34,719 nt of DNA. Source: Pseudomonadota bacterium. GTDB lineage: Bacteria; Myxococcota; UBA9042; PHBI01. Position numbers and translations under genes: made by a program. The notes under the pieces were generated by a model. The model was not told where the DNA came from. It searched no databases and saw nothing but the letters and a program-made list of their open reading frames with translations. Below are positions 1-9,451 of this stretch, piece by piece. How positions within the stretch are numbered: position 1 is the stretch's first letter; each line of letters opens with the position of its first letter. The DNA lies in contig SXIE01000346.1 of NCBI GenBank assembly GCA_005772945.1, positions 1 to 34,719 of the forward strand, given 5' to 3'.

Positions 1-1
1 C

Positions 2-1492
2 GAGGTCGAGAACATCCTCAACTTCGCAAACGACTTTCCGAACGCGGCCACGATCCGCTTCGAGCAGAACTACCGCTCGACACGCCCCATCCTCGACGTG
101 TCGGGCGCGCTCATCGCGAAGAACTCGGGCCGCCTCGGCAAGGTCCTCTTCACGGACAAGGAGGGCGGCGAGAAGATCCGCGTCTACGGCGCGCACAACG
201 ATCAGGACGAGGCCGACTGGGTCGTGCAGCGGATTCAGGCTCTGCGCGGCCCCCATCGCCTCTCCGAGATGGCCGTCTTCTACCGCACGAACGCTCAGAG
301 CCGCTTGTTCGAGGACCGCCTGCGCTCCTCGGGGATCCCCTATCGCGTCTTCGGCGGCGTCCGTTTCTACGACCGCGCCGAGGTCAAAGACGTGGTCGCC
401 TACCTGCGCCTCGCGCTCCATCCGAGCGATCCCGTCGCCCTCGAGCGCGTCATCAACAAGCCGGCGCGCGGCATCGGCAAGGTCACGCTCGAGAAGCTCG
501 CGGCGCGCGCGGCGCGAGAGGCGACGACCCTCTGGGAGGCCCTCTGCGCCGAGGCGCGCGTGAGTGGCAGCGGCCAGAACAAGCTGCTCGGCTTCGTCGA
601 GCTCATCCTCGATTTGAACGCCATGGCGACGACGGCGCGGGCCGACGAGGTCGTCCACGCCGTGCTCGCGCAGACCGGCTACCTCGAGGCCCTCCTCAAG
701 GACGGCTCGGTCGAGGCCGAGACGCGCGCCGAGAACGTGCGCGAGCTCGTCGACGCCCTCACCGACTTCGGCGAAGCGGCCGACCAGAACGCCCAGTCGC
801 CCGGCGACGCGTCACTCGCGGCGTTTCTGGATCAGGTCGCGCTGGTGTCGGATCTGGACCAGCGCCGCCCGGCCGACGAGGACGCCGTGGTGCTCATGAC
901 CGCGCACATGGCCAAGGGGCTCGAGTTCGACGTCGTCTTCGTGACCGGCATGGAGGAAGACCTCATGCCACACTTCAACAGCCGCGAGGACCCAGCCGCC
1001 ATCGAAGAAGAGCGCCGCCTGGCCTACGTCGCGATGACGCGCGCGCGCGTCCATCTCCACCTCGTCCATGCGGCCGCGCGCCGACGCTTCGGGCAGATCC
1101 AGCAGGCGCTGCGCAGCCGCTTCCTCGACGGCCTCCCGAGCGAGCACCTGCGCCTCGAGGGCCTCGGGGCGCGGACGCCAGCGGTGCGGTCTTGGGGCAG
1201 TGGCGGCGGCGGCGGGGGCTTCGGCGCGCCCGGCGGACGGCTCGTGACCGGCACCGCGCGCCCGTCACGCGAGACCTGGGACGAGGTCAAAGACCCCGAG
1301 CCCGACTGGGAAAACGAGAGCCAGGAGCACGACGAGAGCCCGTTCAAACCCGGGCGCCGCGTCTTTCACCCGTCCTTCGGCGAGGGTCGCGTGACCGACC
1401 TCGAAGGCCAGGGCGAGCGCGCGAAAGTCACGGTCCAGTTCCGCGACGGCCAGAGCCGCAAGCTCATCGCGAAGGTGCTGACGCGGGTCTGA
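2..1492 (+). CDS. uvrD: UvrD/PcrA-type superfamily 1 DNA helicase, C-terminal part (5' end outside window)
   Basis: ATP-dependent 3'-5' DNA helicase of DNA repair and replication-conflict resolution. The reading frame is open from base 2, so the start and Walker A lie upstream; 496 residues are visible. The first visible residues contain the motif IV signature FEQNYRST. Motif V follows (TAHMAKGLEF, near 900), then GMEEDLMPH, and motif VI (EERRLAYVAMTRA, near 1005), whose Arg contacts the ATP gamma-phosphate. After a Gly-rich linker (GGGGGGF, near 1200) comes a C-terminal Tudor-like domain (PGRRVFHPSFGEGRV...VQF), the RNA polymerase-binding tail of PcrA/UvrD. Met replaces the commoner Ser in the motif V TAHxxKG stretch, which is a mild variation. 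Whether to call it UvrD or PcrA cannot be settled from this part. The family assignment is secure. Confidence 0.96.
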   Translation, partial: EVENILNFANDFPNAATIRFEQNYRSTRPILDVSGALIAKNSGRLGKVLFTDKEGGEKIRVYGAHNDQDEADWVVQRIQALRGPHRLSEMAVFYRTNAQSRLFEDRLRSSGIPYRVFGGVRFYDRAEVKDVVAYLRLALHPSDPVALERVINKPARGIGKVTLEKLAARAAREATTLWEALCAEARVSGSGQNKLLGFVELILDLNAMATTARADEVVHAVLAQTGYLEALLKDGSVEAETRAENVRELVDALTDFGEAADQNAQSPGDASLAAFLDQVALVSDLDQRRPADEDAVVLMTAHMAKGLEFDVVFVTGMEEDLMPHFNSREDPAAIEEERRLAYVAMTRARVHLHLVHAAARRRFGQIQQALRSRFLDGLPSEHLRLEGLGARTPAVRSWGSGGGGGGFGAPGGRLVTGTARPSRETWDEVKDPEPDWENESQEHDESPFKPGRRVFHPSFGEGRVTDLEGQGERAKVTVQFRDGQSRKLIAKVLTRV

Positions 1493-1497
1493 CGCGC

Positions 1498-1526
1498 TTG
1501 ACACCGCCACCGGCACTCCGCAGTCT
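1498..1526 (+). promoter_or_regulatory. possible promoter for the PEGA lipoprotein gene
   Basis: A perfect TTGACA hexamer lies at 1498-1503, just after the helicase stop codon. The sequence 17 bases downstream (CAGTCT) is a poor -10 element. The position, about 70 bases upstream of the next start codon, is suitable, but in GC-rich DNA a single good hexamer is weak evidence. Confidence 0.28.
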
Positions 1527-1593
1527 CGCGGCTATCGCATCGACCCCCGCCCGTCGGCCCCGACCGCCGCCGCCCGGGCCCCCTGGAGTCACC

Positions 1594-2010
1594 ATGAAGC
1601 GCCCCGCCCTCGCCCTCGCGCTCGCCGCCGCCATCGGAACCTCGGGCTGCGGACTCATCTTCACGAGCAGCTCGACGCCGGTGACGCTCGAGACCGACCC
1701 GCCCGGCGCAAACGTCTATATCGACGGCCAGCCCTACGGGCAGACCCCGCTCACGGTCGAGGTCTCCAACCGCCGCGACCACGTCGTGACGTTTCAGCTC
1801 GGCCAGGGCGCTCCGACCGCCTGCAACCTCACTGCGAGCACCGGCGCCGGGTGGGTCCTCCTCGACATCATGGGCGCCCTCATTCCGATCATCATCGACG
1901 CGGTCAGCGACGGCTGGACCACGCTCGATCAGACCCGCTGCTACGCCCGCATTCAAACCGGCCAGGGCGCCGGCACTGCGACCCCGGTGGCCGCGACCGA
2001 CGCACCCTGA
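1594..2010 (+). CDS. PEGA-domain lipoprotein
   Basis: Small predicted lipoprotein of 138 residues. The N-terminus is a short hydrophobic signal with lipobox TSGC and acylated Cys at residue 19. A PEGA domain follows (LETDPPGANVYIDGQPYG, residues about 30-65), a small beta-sandwich common in surface proteins of deltaproteobacteria. Next is a hydrophobic stretch (VLLDIMGALIPIIIDAV) that could be a membrane-associated helix or a buried strand, and then a Cys near the C-terminus. The start is set by GGAG at 1585-1588, five bases before the ATG. Longer upstream open frames in this phase lie over the helicase and have no signal sequence. The specific role is unknown; envelope localisation is likely. 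Confidence 0.85.
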   Translation: MKRPALALALAAAIGTSGCGLIFTSSSTPVTLETDPPGANVYIDGQPYGQTPLTVEVSNRRDHVVTFQLGQGAPTACNLTASTGAGWVLLDIMGALIPIIIDAVSDGWTTLDQTRCYARIQTGQGAGTATPVAATDAP

Positions 2011-2034
2011 GGTGCCGAGCCCCGCGCGCGACCG

Positions 2035-2949
2035 CTACTGAACGCGCACCGGCTTGTCCTTGGTGCCGTCGCAGTGCTGCATCATGTCCATGCAACTGCA
2101 GCCCTGGCTGACGCCGGTCTGGATCGTGGCGGTACAGAAGCGCATGCACTCGCCCTTGTTGTCGGGCGTCTGGAGGAACTCTTTGCAGCGCTTGCCGTAG
2201 TGCGCCACGAACGGCGGCGACGGGTATTTCGGCATCTCCCAGCGCTCGATGACCGGCGTCGGCATGGGGCTCGGGCTCGGTTGGGGCCGCGGGGGCGGGC
2301 TCGGATCCGGCTGCGGATAGGGCTGCGGACTCGGTTGCGGGTACGGCTGCGGCGACGGCCCCGGCTGCGGATACGGCTGCGGCGCGGGCTGCGCCACCGG
2401 CGTCACGCACCCGGCGCCATTCTGCCAGATGGTGCCGTACGGACACGCGCAACCGCCGACTCCGTTGGGTTATGAACCACCTTCACACAGCACGTGACAG
2501 CCGATCTGGTCGCCGTACGACACGGTCCCGTCCGGGCAGGCGCACGTGTTCACATCCACGTGGTACGCGCCCGGCACACACGGCACCTGGCACGCCGAGT
2601 CGATCCACTGCTTTCCTTGCGGGCACCTGCAATCGTTGCCGTCGAGGTACGCCCCGCCCGAGCACACGATCTCGGCGCAGCTCGCGCCGTCCCAGCGCGA
2701 GCCGGTCGCGCAGAAGCACTGCGTGTCGACCTGAAAGGCCCCGCCGCCGCACGTCCCCGCTTGCGCCTGACCCTGACACGCGCCGCCATCCCAGGGCATC
2801 CCCAGCGGACAGAAGCAGCCGCCATTGATGAAGTACGCGCCGCCCCAACACTGCAGTTGGCCGAAGTCGCCGCTGGTGCCGCACGCGCCCGTCACCCCGC
2901 CCGCCATCCCGAGTACCAACGCGAACGCGATCCCTCTCCAGCGTGCCAT
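2035..2949 (-). pseudogene. secreted Cys-rich repeat protein split by one in-frame TAA
   Basis: The frame starts at the ATG at 2949, preceded by a GGAAGGGGGG purine run, with a signal peptide (MARWRGIAFALVLG...). Five tandem Cys-rich units of about 25-30 residues follow, of the form CxGG(A/S)(Y/F)xxxGxCxCPxGxxWxxxxC. In the fifth unit the aromatic position is TAA (2470-2472). Beyond the stop the same frame continues the unit exactly (PNGVGGCACPYG...WQNGAGC), then a Pro-rich linker of QPYPQP units (about 2265-2390), then a Cys-containing C-terminal domain (KRCKEFL...CMRFC...CSCMDMMQHC) ending at 2035. The stop divides it into 159- and 144-residue pieces. The second piece has no good start codon or ribosome site. 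Most likely a recent nonsense mutation or a sequencing error; a functional truncated N-terminal protein is the alternative. The function is unknown. Confidence 0.8.
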
Positions 2950-3061
2950 GAGGCCCCCCTTCCAGCGCTGGCGCCCACCATAATCGGTTCGCGCGAGCAC
3001 GACGAGCCCCGCCCGCACGAAAGCACCGCGCGGCCGCCTCCGACGGCCCTCGGAGCTCCGC

Positions 3062-4396
3062 TCAGGGTTGGTAGTCCTCGATGGTGATGAGGATCCCGAC
3101 GCACATCTCCTCGCTGCTGCTCTCGCCCCAACGCACCTCGGCCGGCGTGCGCGCGACGCCCTCGATGATCGGTTGGTTGGCCGCCGAGTTGTCGTACGCG
3201 CACGTCAAGCGCAACGCCTGGCCCGGCGCGACGTGGACCGGCTCCTCGAACATGTAGAGGTGCTGCCAATGGAAGTCCCACTTCGGGATGTCGACGAGGC
3301 ACGCGCTCTCGACGCCGGTCGCCTGGTCGACGACGGCGCCGCGCGTGTGGCGCCCGATCAGGTGAAGGTGCGGGAAGTAGCCGATGACCGTGAGCCCGGC
3401 CTGCGTCTCGCCGACGAAGTCCTTCAGCCAGTCGTCGAAGGTCAGGTCGCGGTTCCAGACCGAGTTCGGATCACCGGCCGGACCGACGATGTCCATGTTG
3501 ACGAGCGGGACCTGGCGGATCCGCTTGGCAGGCGGCGTCGCGCGCGTCGAGAGCGTCACGCGCGTGAGATCCGGCGAGGGCGGCGCGGCGACGAGGTTGT
3601 AGTGGATCTGCAGCACGAGTCGCGCGCCCGCGGGCACGACGAGCGCGCTGTCGGCGGGGTAGATCTGCGCGCCCATGCCGGGCGCCCAGGCGCCGACGAA
3701 GTCGTTGCGCTCGACGTTGGCGTCGCCAAAGCAGGTGTAGCCGGGCTCCGGATCGAGCACCTCCTGCGCGGCCAGCGCGGCGTCGGATCCGGGCGCGGCC
3801 ATGAAGAGCGCGGCGTGGTGGACGATGGGGCCGACGTCCGGGAAGAACTCGTAGCCGGTCACGAACGTGTCGGTGGTGAAGTCGTGCTGGATGACGAAGC
3901 AGCGGTAGTCATCGTCGGGCCCGGCCTTGGGCGTGTACGGCGCGGCGCTGGTCGCCGAGATGTCGACGGTCGCGAGGTGGAGCGGCGCGGGCGGGGTCAC
4001 CAGGACCGCATCCTTGGCGCTTCCGGCGGGCCCACCCGCGTCGGTCCACGCGAGGATGGTCGCCTTGTCGGCGGGGTCGAGCGTGCGATCGTCGAGGTAG
4101 TCGCGGCAGTTCGGATCAGCCTTCCAGGGCGGCATGAGCCCGCTGCGCACCATGAAGCCGATCGCCTCGACGCGCGGCGCCGCGTCCTCGTACGACGTCA
4201 GCGCGAAGGGCCCGGAGCCGCCCGCCGCGTGGCAGCCGGCGCAGTGGAGGCTGACGATGGGCTGGACGTCGCGGTACCAGGTCGGGCCGTCGTAGGGCGG
4301 CTCGGTCGTGGCTGCGTCGTCGTTGCAGTGGGCGAGCACGAGCGCCCCGGAGAGGGCGACGAGGCGCGAGGCGAACGGGCGCGAGAGAGGTATCAT
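3062..4396 (-). CDS. cytochrome c / copper type II (PHM/DBM-like) monooxygenase fusion
   Basis: Exported redox protein of 444 residues. An N-terminal hydrophobic signal ends near LAHC (Cys24), an atypical lipobox. A haem c domain follows with CAGCH (C52, C55, H56) and a likely axial Met in LMPPW (M88). The rest matches copper type II ascorbate-dependent monooxygenases of the PHM/dopamine beta-hydroxylase fold, with every copper ligand position filled: VHH (H193/H194) and QIHYN (H265) for CuH; HLH (H343/H345) and EEMC (M431) for CuM. Known members hydroxylate C-H bonds with O2 and an electron donor; here the fused cytochrome could deliver the electrons. The substrate is unknown. Such haem-copper fusions recur in Myxococcota. 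It is divergent from the ATPase gene at 4559 with 162 bases between. Confidence 0.88.
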   Translation of the reverse strand: MIPLSRPFASRLVALSGALVLAHCNDDAATTEPPYDGPTWYRDVQPIVSLHCAGCHAAGGSGPFALTSYEDAAPRVEAIGFMVRSGLMPPWKADPNCRDYLDDRTLDPADKATILAWTDAGGPAGSAKDAVLVTPPAPLHLATVDISATSAAPYTPKAGPDDDYRCFVIQHDFTTDTFVTGYEFFPDVGPIVHHAALFMAAPGSDAALAAQEVLDPEPGYTCFGDANVERNDFVGAWAPGMGAQIYPADSALVVPAGARLVLQIHYNLVAAPPSPDLTRVTLSTRATPPAKRIRQVPLVNMDIVGPAGDPNSVWNRDLTFDDWLKDFVGETQAGLTVIGYFPHLHLIGRHTRGAVVDQATGVESACLVDIPKWDFHWQHLYMFEEPVHVAPGQALRLTCAYDNSAANQPIIEGVARTPAEVRWGESSSEEMCVGILITIEDYQP

Positions 4397-4558
4397 CGCC
4401 TGAGATTGTCACATCAGACGCGCGCCGCTCCGGCAAGCCCGGTGGTCGCTTTCACCCACCCCTGGCGAGGGCGCGCCGCGCCAGGTTGCCACGGGGCGCC
4501 GGCTGTCCGATGCTCGCGCCGCGCGCGGCCGCGGAGGCCGGGCGGGGAGGAGCCGCCG

Positions 4559-6919
4559 ATGGACACGAAGGGCACGCTAGGCTGGTACCTCGGGAAGAAC
4601 GTCGCCGACGGAAGCCGGGTCGACTACGTCGGCAAGCACCTGACGACGCACGGGCTCGTCTTCGGCATGACCGGCTCGGGCAAGACCGGGCTCGCGGCGA
4701 CGCTCCTGGAGGAGGCCGCGCGCGCGGGCGTGCCGGTGATCGCCATCGACCCCAAAGGGGATCTGACGAACCTCGCGCTCAGCTGGCCGTCGCTCGACGC
4801 CGCGCACTTCGCGACGTGGCTCGACCCCGCCAAGGCCGGCACGAACCCCGCGGAGACACAGGCTGCAGGCGAGCGCGCAGCGGCCGCGTGGCGCGCGGGC
4901 CTGGCCGCCGACGGCCTCGGCGCGGAGGACCTGCGGGCGCTCCGCGAGCGCACGCACGTCACCGTGTACACGCCGGGCTCGACCGCGGGCGTGCCGGTCA
5001 GCGTGCTCGATGAGTTCGTGGCGCCGAGCGGCTGGCCCACTTTGCCCGAGGAAGACCGCGCCGAGCTGGTCGGCGGGATCGCGGCGGCGCTTTTGGCGCT
5101 GGTCGATCTCGACGCCGATCCGATCCAATCGAAGGAGTACATCCTTCTCTCGAACATCCTCTCGGGCGCATGGGATCAGGGCGAGCGCCTCGACCTCGCG
5201 GGGGTCATCCAGCGGGTCGACGCCCCGCCCTTTGCCAAGCTCGGCGTCTTCTCGGTCGACGACTTCTTCCCGCCCAAGAAGCGCCGCGAGTTCGCCATGC
5301 AGCTCAACGGCCTCGTCGCGAGCCCCTCGTTCCAGGCGTGGCTCGAGGGGCAGCCGCTCGATATCGAGCGCCTCCTCCTGCGCACCCCGCAAGCGCAACG
5401 GCTGTCGATCTTCTATCTGGCGCACCTGGATGACCGCGAGCGCATGTCGTTCGTGACGCTGCTCCTCGATCGGCTCATCGCCTGGATGCGTAGTCAGCCG
5501 GGTACGGGCGAGCTGCGTGCCCTCCTTTATATGGACGAGGTGTTCGGGTACCTGCCGCCGCATCCGGCGAACCCGGCGTCCAAGCGGCCGCTGCTCACCC
5601 TCCTGAAACAGGCGCGCGCGTTCGGGCTCGGGGTGCTGCTCGCGACGCAGAACCCGGTCGACATCGACTACAAGGCACTGACCAACGCCGGCACCTGGCT
5701 CGTCGGCAAGCTCCAGGCCGAGCAGGATCGCGAGCGCCTCTTGGACGGCCTCGTGTCGGCCGCGTCGGCGAGCGGGAAGGCGCCCGCGCGCAGCGAGCTC
5801 TCGCGCATGATCGCGGGACTCGAGTCGCGGCAATTCTTGCTTCACGATGCAAATGAGGGCGCCGACCTGGTCTTCAAGACGCGCTGGGCGCTGTCCTTCC
5901 TGCGCGGGCCGCTCACCCGCCAAGAGCTCGCGCGGCTGCGTGCGGCGCGCTTCTACAACCTGCCCGCGACGGCGGCGCTCGACGCTGACGTCGCCGCGCC
6001 CCCGACCGCCGTTTCGGCGCCGCTTTCCCCCGCCCCAGCACAGTTCGACGTCCCGGCGCCGATTCCCCGGCCCGCTCCGATCGCCGCGCCGCTCGAGTCC
6101 CGTTTCCTGACGCCCGCGGCCCTCGCCCGGCCCGCACTCGCCGCCTTCTTCGGCGCTGCGCCACATGGCACGGCGCGGTGCTATCGCCCGTCCCTCATGG
6201 CCGAGGCGCGGCTCACGTTCCCGATCGACACCTGGGGCTCGCTCACGACCGGCACCGTGCGCCGCGTCGCCTACCCGCTCCCGGAGAGCGCCGCCGCGCT
6301 CGCCTGGGCCCTCGCCGAACTGCCGGCCGACGCACGCGACTTCGGTCCCGCCGAAGGAGGCGCGACCTACGCCCCGCTCCCCGCCTGGCTCGACCAACCG
6401 GGCGCGCGCGAGCACGCCAAGGACGCGCTCATCCGCGCGCTGATTGCGACCCAGCGCGTGACGGTGCCGGTCTGTCCGCCGCTCATGCGCACGGGCGAGC
6501 CGGGCGAGACGCTGGACGCGTTTCGGACCCGCCTCGCCCAGCAGGTCAAGCGCGCCAGCCGACCTCTACTCGGCAGGCTGCACGGCCGTCAGAGCCTCGA
6601 GACCGCGCTCTTCGATCAGGAGCTGGCGAGCCTGCGCGAGCTGCTCGCGGGCGATCAGCGCGAGCTCGATTTCCTCAAGAAACGTGGCGACGCCGAGGCC
6701 CTCGCGCGCGCCACCGAGCGCACCCGCTGGCGCATCGGCAAGTTCCGCGAGGCTCAGCAGCGGCGCGAGAGCTTCGTCCGCGAGCACGCGCGCGCCTCGG
6801 CCGACGTGGAGTTCGCCGCGCTCGACCACCTCGCCGCCTGCGAGCTGCGCCAGGTGACCCTCACGCCCAAGCACATCACGGCCGCCTTCTTCGGCCTCCT
6901 GTGGGTCCCGAGCGCCTGA
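4559..6919 (+). CDS. HerA-like / DUF853-type ATPase
   Basis: Cytoplasmic P-loop ATPase of the HerA/FtsK superfamily, 786 residues. Walker A is GMTGSGKT (residues 36-43, catalytic K42). Walker B is LLYMDE (D326, E327). Also visible are IDPKGDL after strand 2 and LLATQNPVDID (sensor-like) near residues 358-368. The C-terminal third has a Pro/Ala-rich linker (about 480-520), then a mixed domain and a charged, probably coiled-coil segment (about 680-760). Bacterial DUF853 proteins (E. coli YjgR type) are around 500 residues, so the tail is an extra module. The start is chosen at the ATG preceded by GGGAGGAG (4543-4550); the frame is open far upstream but there it runs antisense to the monooxygenase. 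The role is unknown: DNA translocation or helicase-like activity is inferred from the family. Confidence 0.88.
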   Translation: MDTKGTLGWYLGKNVADGSRVDYVGKHLTTHGLVFGMTGSGKTGLAATLLEEAARAGVPVIAIDPKGDLTNLALSWPSLDAAHFATWLDPAKAGTNPAETQAAGERAAAAWRAGLAADGLGAEDLRALRERTHVTVYTPGSTAGVPVSVLDEFVAPSGWPTLPEEDRAELVGGIAAALLALVDLDADPIQSKEYILLSNILSGAWDQGERLDLAGVIQRVDAPPFAKLGVFSVDDFFPPKKRREFAMQLNGLVASPSFQAWLEGQPLDIERLLLRTPQAQRLSIFYLAHLDDRERMSFVTLLLDRLIAWMRSQPGTGELRALLYMDEVFGYLPPHPANPASKRPLLTLLKQARAFGLGVLLATQNPVDIDYKALTNAGTWLVGKLQAEQDRERLLDGLVSAASASGKAPARSELSRMIAGLESRQFLLHDANEGADLVFKTRWALSFLRGPLTRQELARLRAARFYNLPATAALDADVAAPPTAVSAPLSPAPAQFDVPAPIPRPAPIAAPLESRFLTPAALARPALAAFFGAAPHGTARCYRPSLMAEARLTFPIDTWGSLTTGTVRRVAYPLPESAAALAWALAELPADARDFGPAEGGATYAPLPAWLDQPGAREHAKDALIRALIATQRVTVPVCPPLMRTGEPGETLDAFRTRLAQQVKRASRPLLGRLHGRQSLETALFDQELASLRELLAGDQRELDFLKKRGDAEALARATERTRWRIGKFREAQQRRESFVREHARASADVEFAALDHLAACELRQVTLTPKHITAAFFGLLWVPSA

Positions 6920-7077
6920 CCGCGGCAGCCCGCCCTCGGACCCGCCCACCTGGCCGTTCGGATAGGCGCCGCCCGCGAACGCTGGCGTCCGCGCCACGGC
7001 GGTGCGACAACGCCCGTCGCGAAGGGCGCGCGACGCCTGAGGCGCTCGGCACCCGCAACTTCAAGGAGTCCCTCTCG

Positions 7078-7587
7078 ATGGAAACGTTCGACCACATTCA
7101 GCACATGGGCAAGATGCTTCGCAACCTCGACGCCTGGCTCGGCAAGGGCGCCGAGCACGCCACCAGCCGCTCGTTCGACCCGAACGTCCTGCTCCAGGCG
7201 CGCCTCGCCCCCGACCAATTCGCGCTCGTCCGCCAGATCCAGGCCGGCGCGGACGCCGCGAAGTTCGCCGCCGCCGCACTTGCTGGGCAGGTCGCGCCGT
7301 CGCACCCCGACACCGAGACGACCTACGCCGAGATCCGCCAGCGCATCGCGACCGTCCTCGGCTACCTCGAGACCTTCAAGGCCTCGGACTTCGTCGGCGC
7401 CGCCGAGCGCAAGATCAGCCCCGCCTGGGCGCGCGGCAAGTGGTTCCAAGGTGACCACTACCTCCTGCACGTCGCCATCCCGAACTTCATGTTCCACGTG
7501 ACGACGGCCTCCGCGATCCTGCGCCACAACGGCGTCCCGGTCGGCAAGACCGACTTCCTCGGGCAGCTGGTCATGCACGACGCCTGA
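7078..7587 (+). CDS. DUF1993 family protein
   Basis: Soluble 169-residue protein without a signal sequence. It matches the DUF1993 family: it begins with an MxHIxxMxKMLxNLxxWL helix, has a central RQIQ...AKFAAAALAG helix, the segment FKASDF, and the end segment HVAIPNFMFHVTTASAILRHNGVPVGKTDFLG. The family is thought to adopt a DinB-like four-helix bundle; its biochemical activity is not established. AAGGAG at 7063-7068 sets the start. It sits alone between the ATPase gene and the convergent terminator, 158 bases after the ATPase. The bases between 6920 and 7077 show nothing distinctive. Confidence 0.85.
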   Translation: METFDHIQHMGKMLRNLDAWLGKGAEHATSRSFDPNVLLQARLAPDQFALVRQIQAGADAAKFAAAALAGQVAPSHPDTETTYAEIRQRIATVLGYLETFKASDFVGAAERKISPAWARGKWFQGDHYLLHVAIPNFMFHVTTASAILRHNGVPVGKTDFLGQLVMHDA

Positions 7588-7613
7588 GCTCGGCGACCGA
7601 AGATGCGAGAAGA

Positions 7614-7641
7614 GGCGCGTACCAGACGCGCCTTTTCTTTT
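7614..7641 (+). terminator. rho-independent terminator, probably bidirectional
   Basis: Perfect 7-bp stem GGCGCGT / ACGCGCC with the 5-base loop ACCAG, followed by TTTTCTTTT. On the other strand the same stem is followed by TCTTCTC. The element lies between the convergent DUF1993 and OmpA-family genes, so it can end both transcripts. Confidence 0.82.
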
Positions 7642-7678
7642 GCATGACGACGCAAACGTCGCACGTTTCGCGAACGGC

Positions 7679-9445
<1,767 letters not shown>

Positions 9446-9451
9446 CGCCGT

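Noticed and set aside
2470..2472. Programmed stop-codon readthrough or selenocysteine/pyrrolysine insertion
   Set aside because: The codon is TAA, which is not used for selenocysteine (TGA) or pyrrolysine (TAG), and no recoding hairpin was evident. A nonsense mutation or sequence error is simpler.
3068..4558. Open frame in phase with and upstream of the HerA-like ATPase, antisense to the monooxygenase
   Set aside because: It is low-complexity Arg/Ala/Val/Gly-rich shadow coding. The ATPase has a clear ribosome site and normal family N-terminus at 4559, and the minus strand encodes a well-conserved enzyme.
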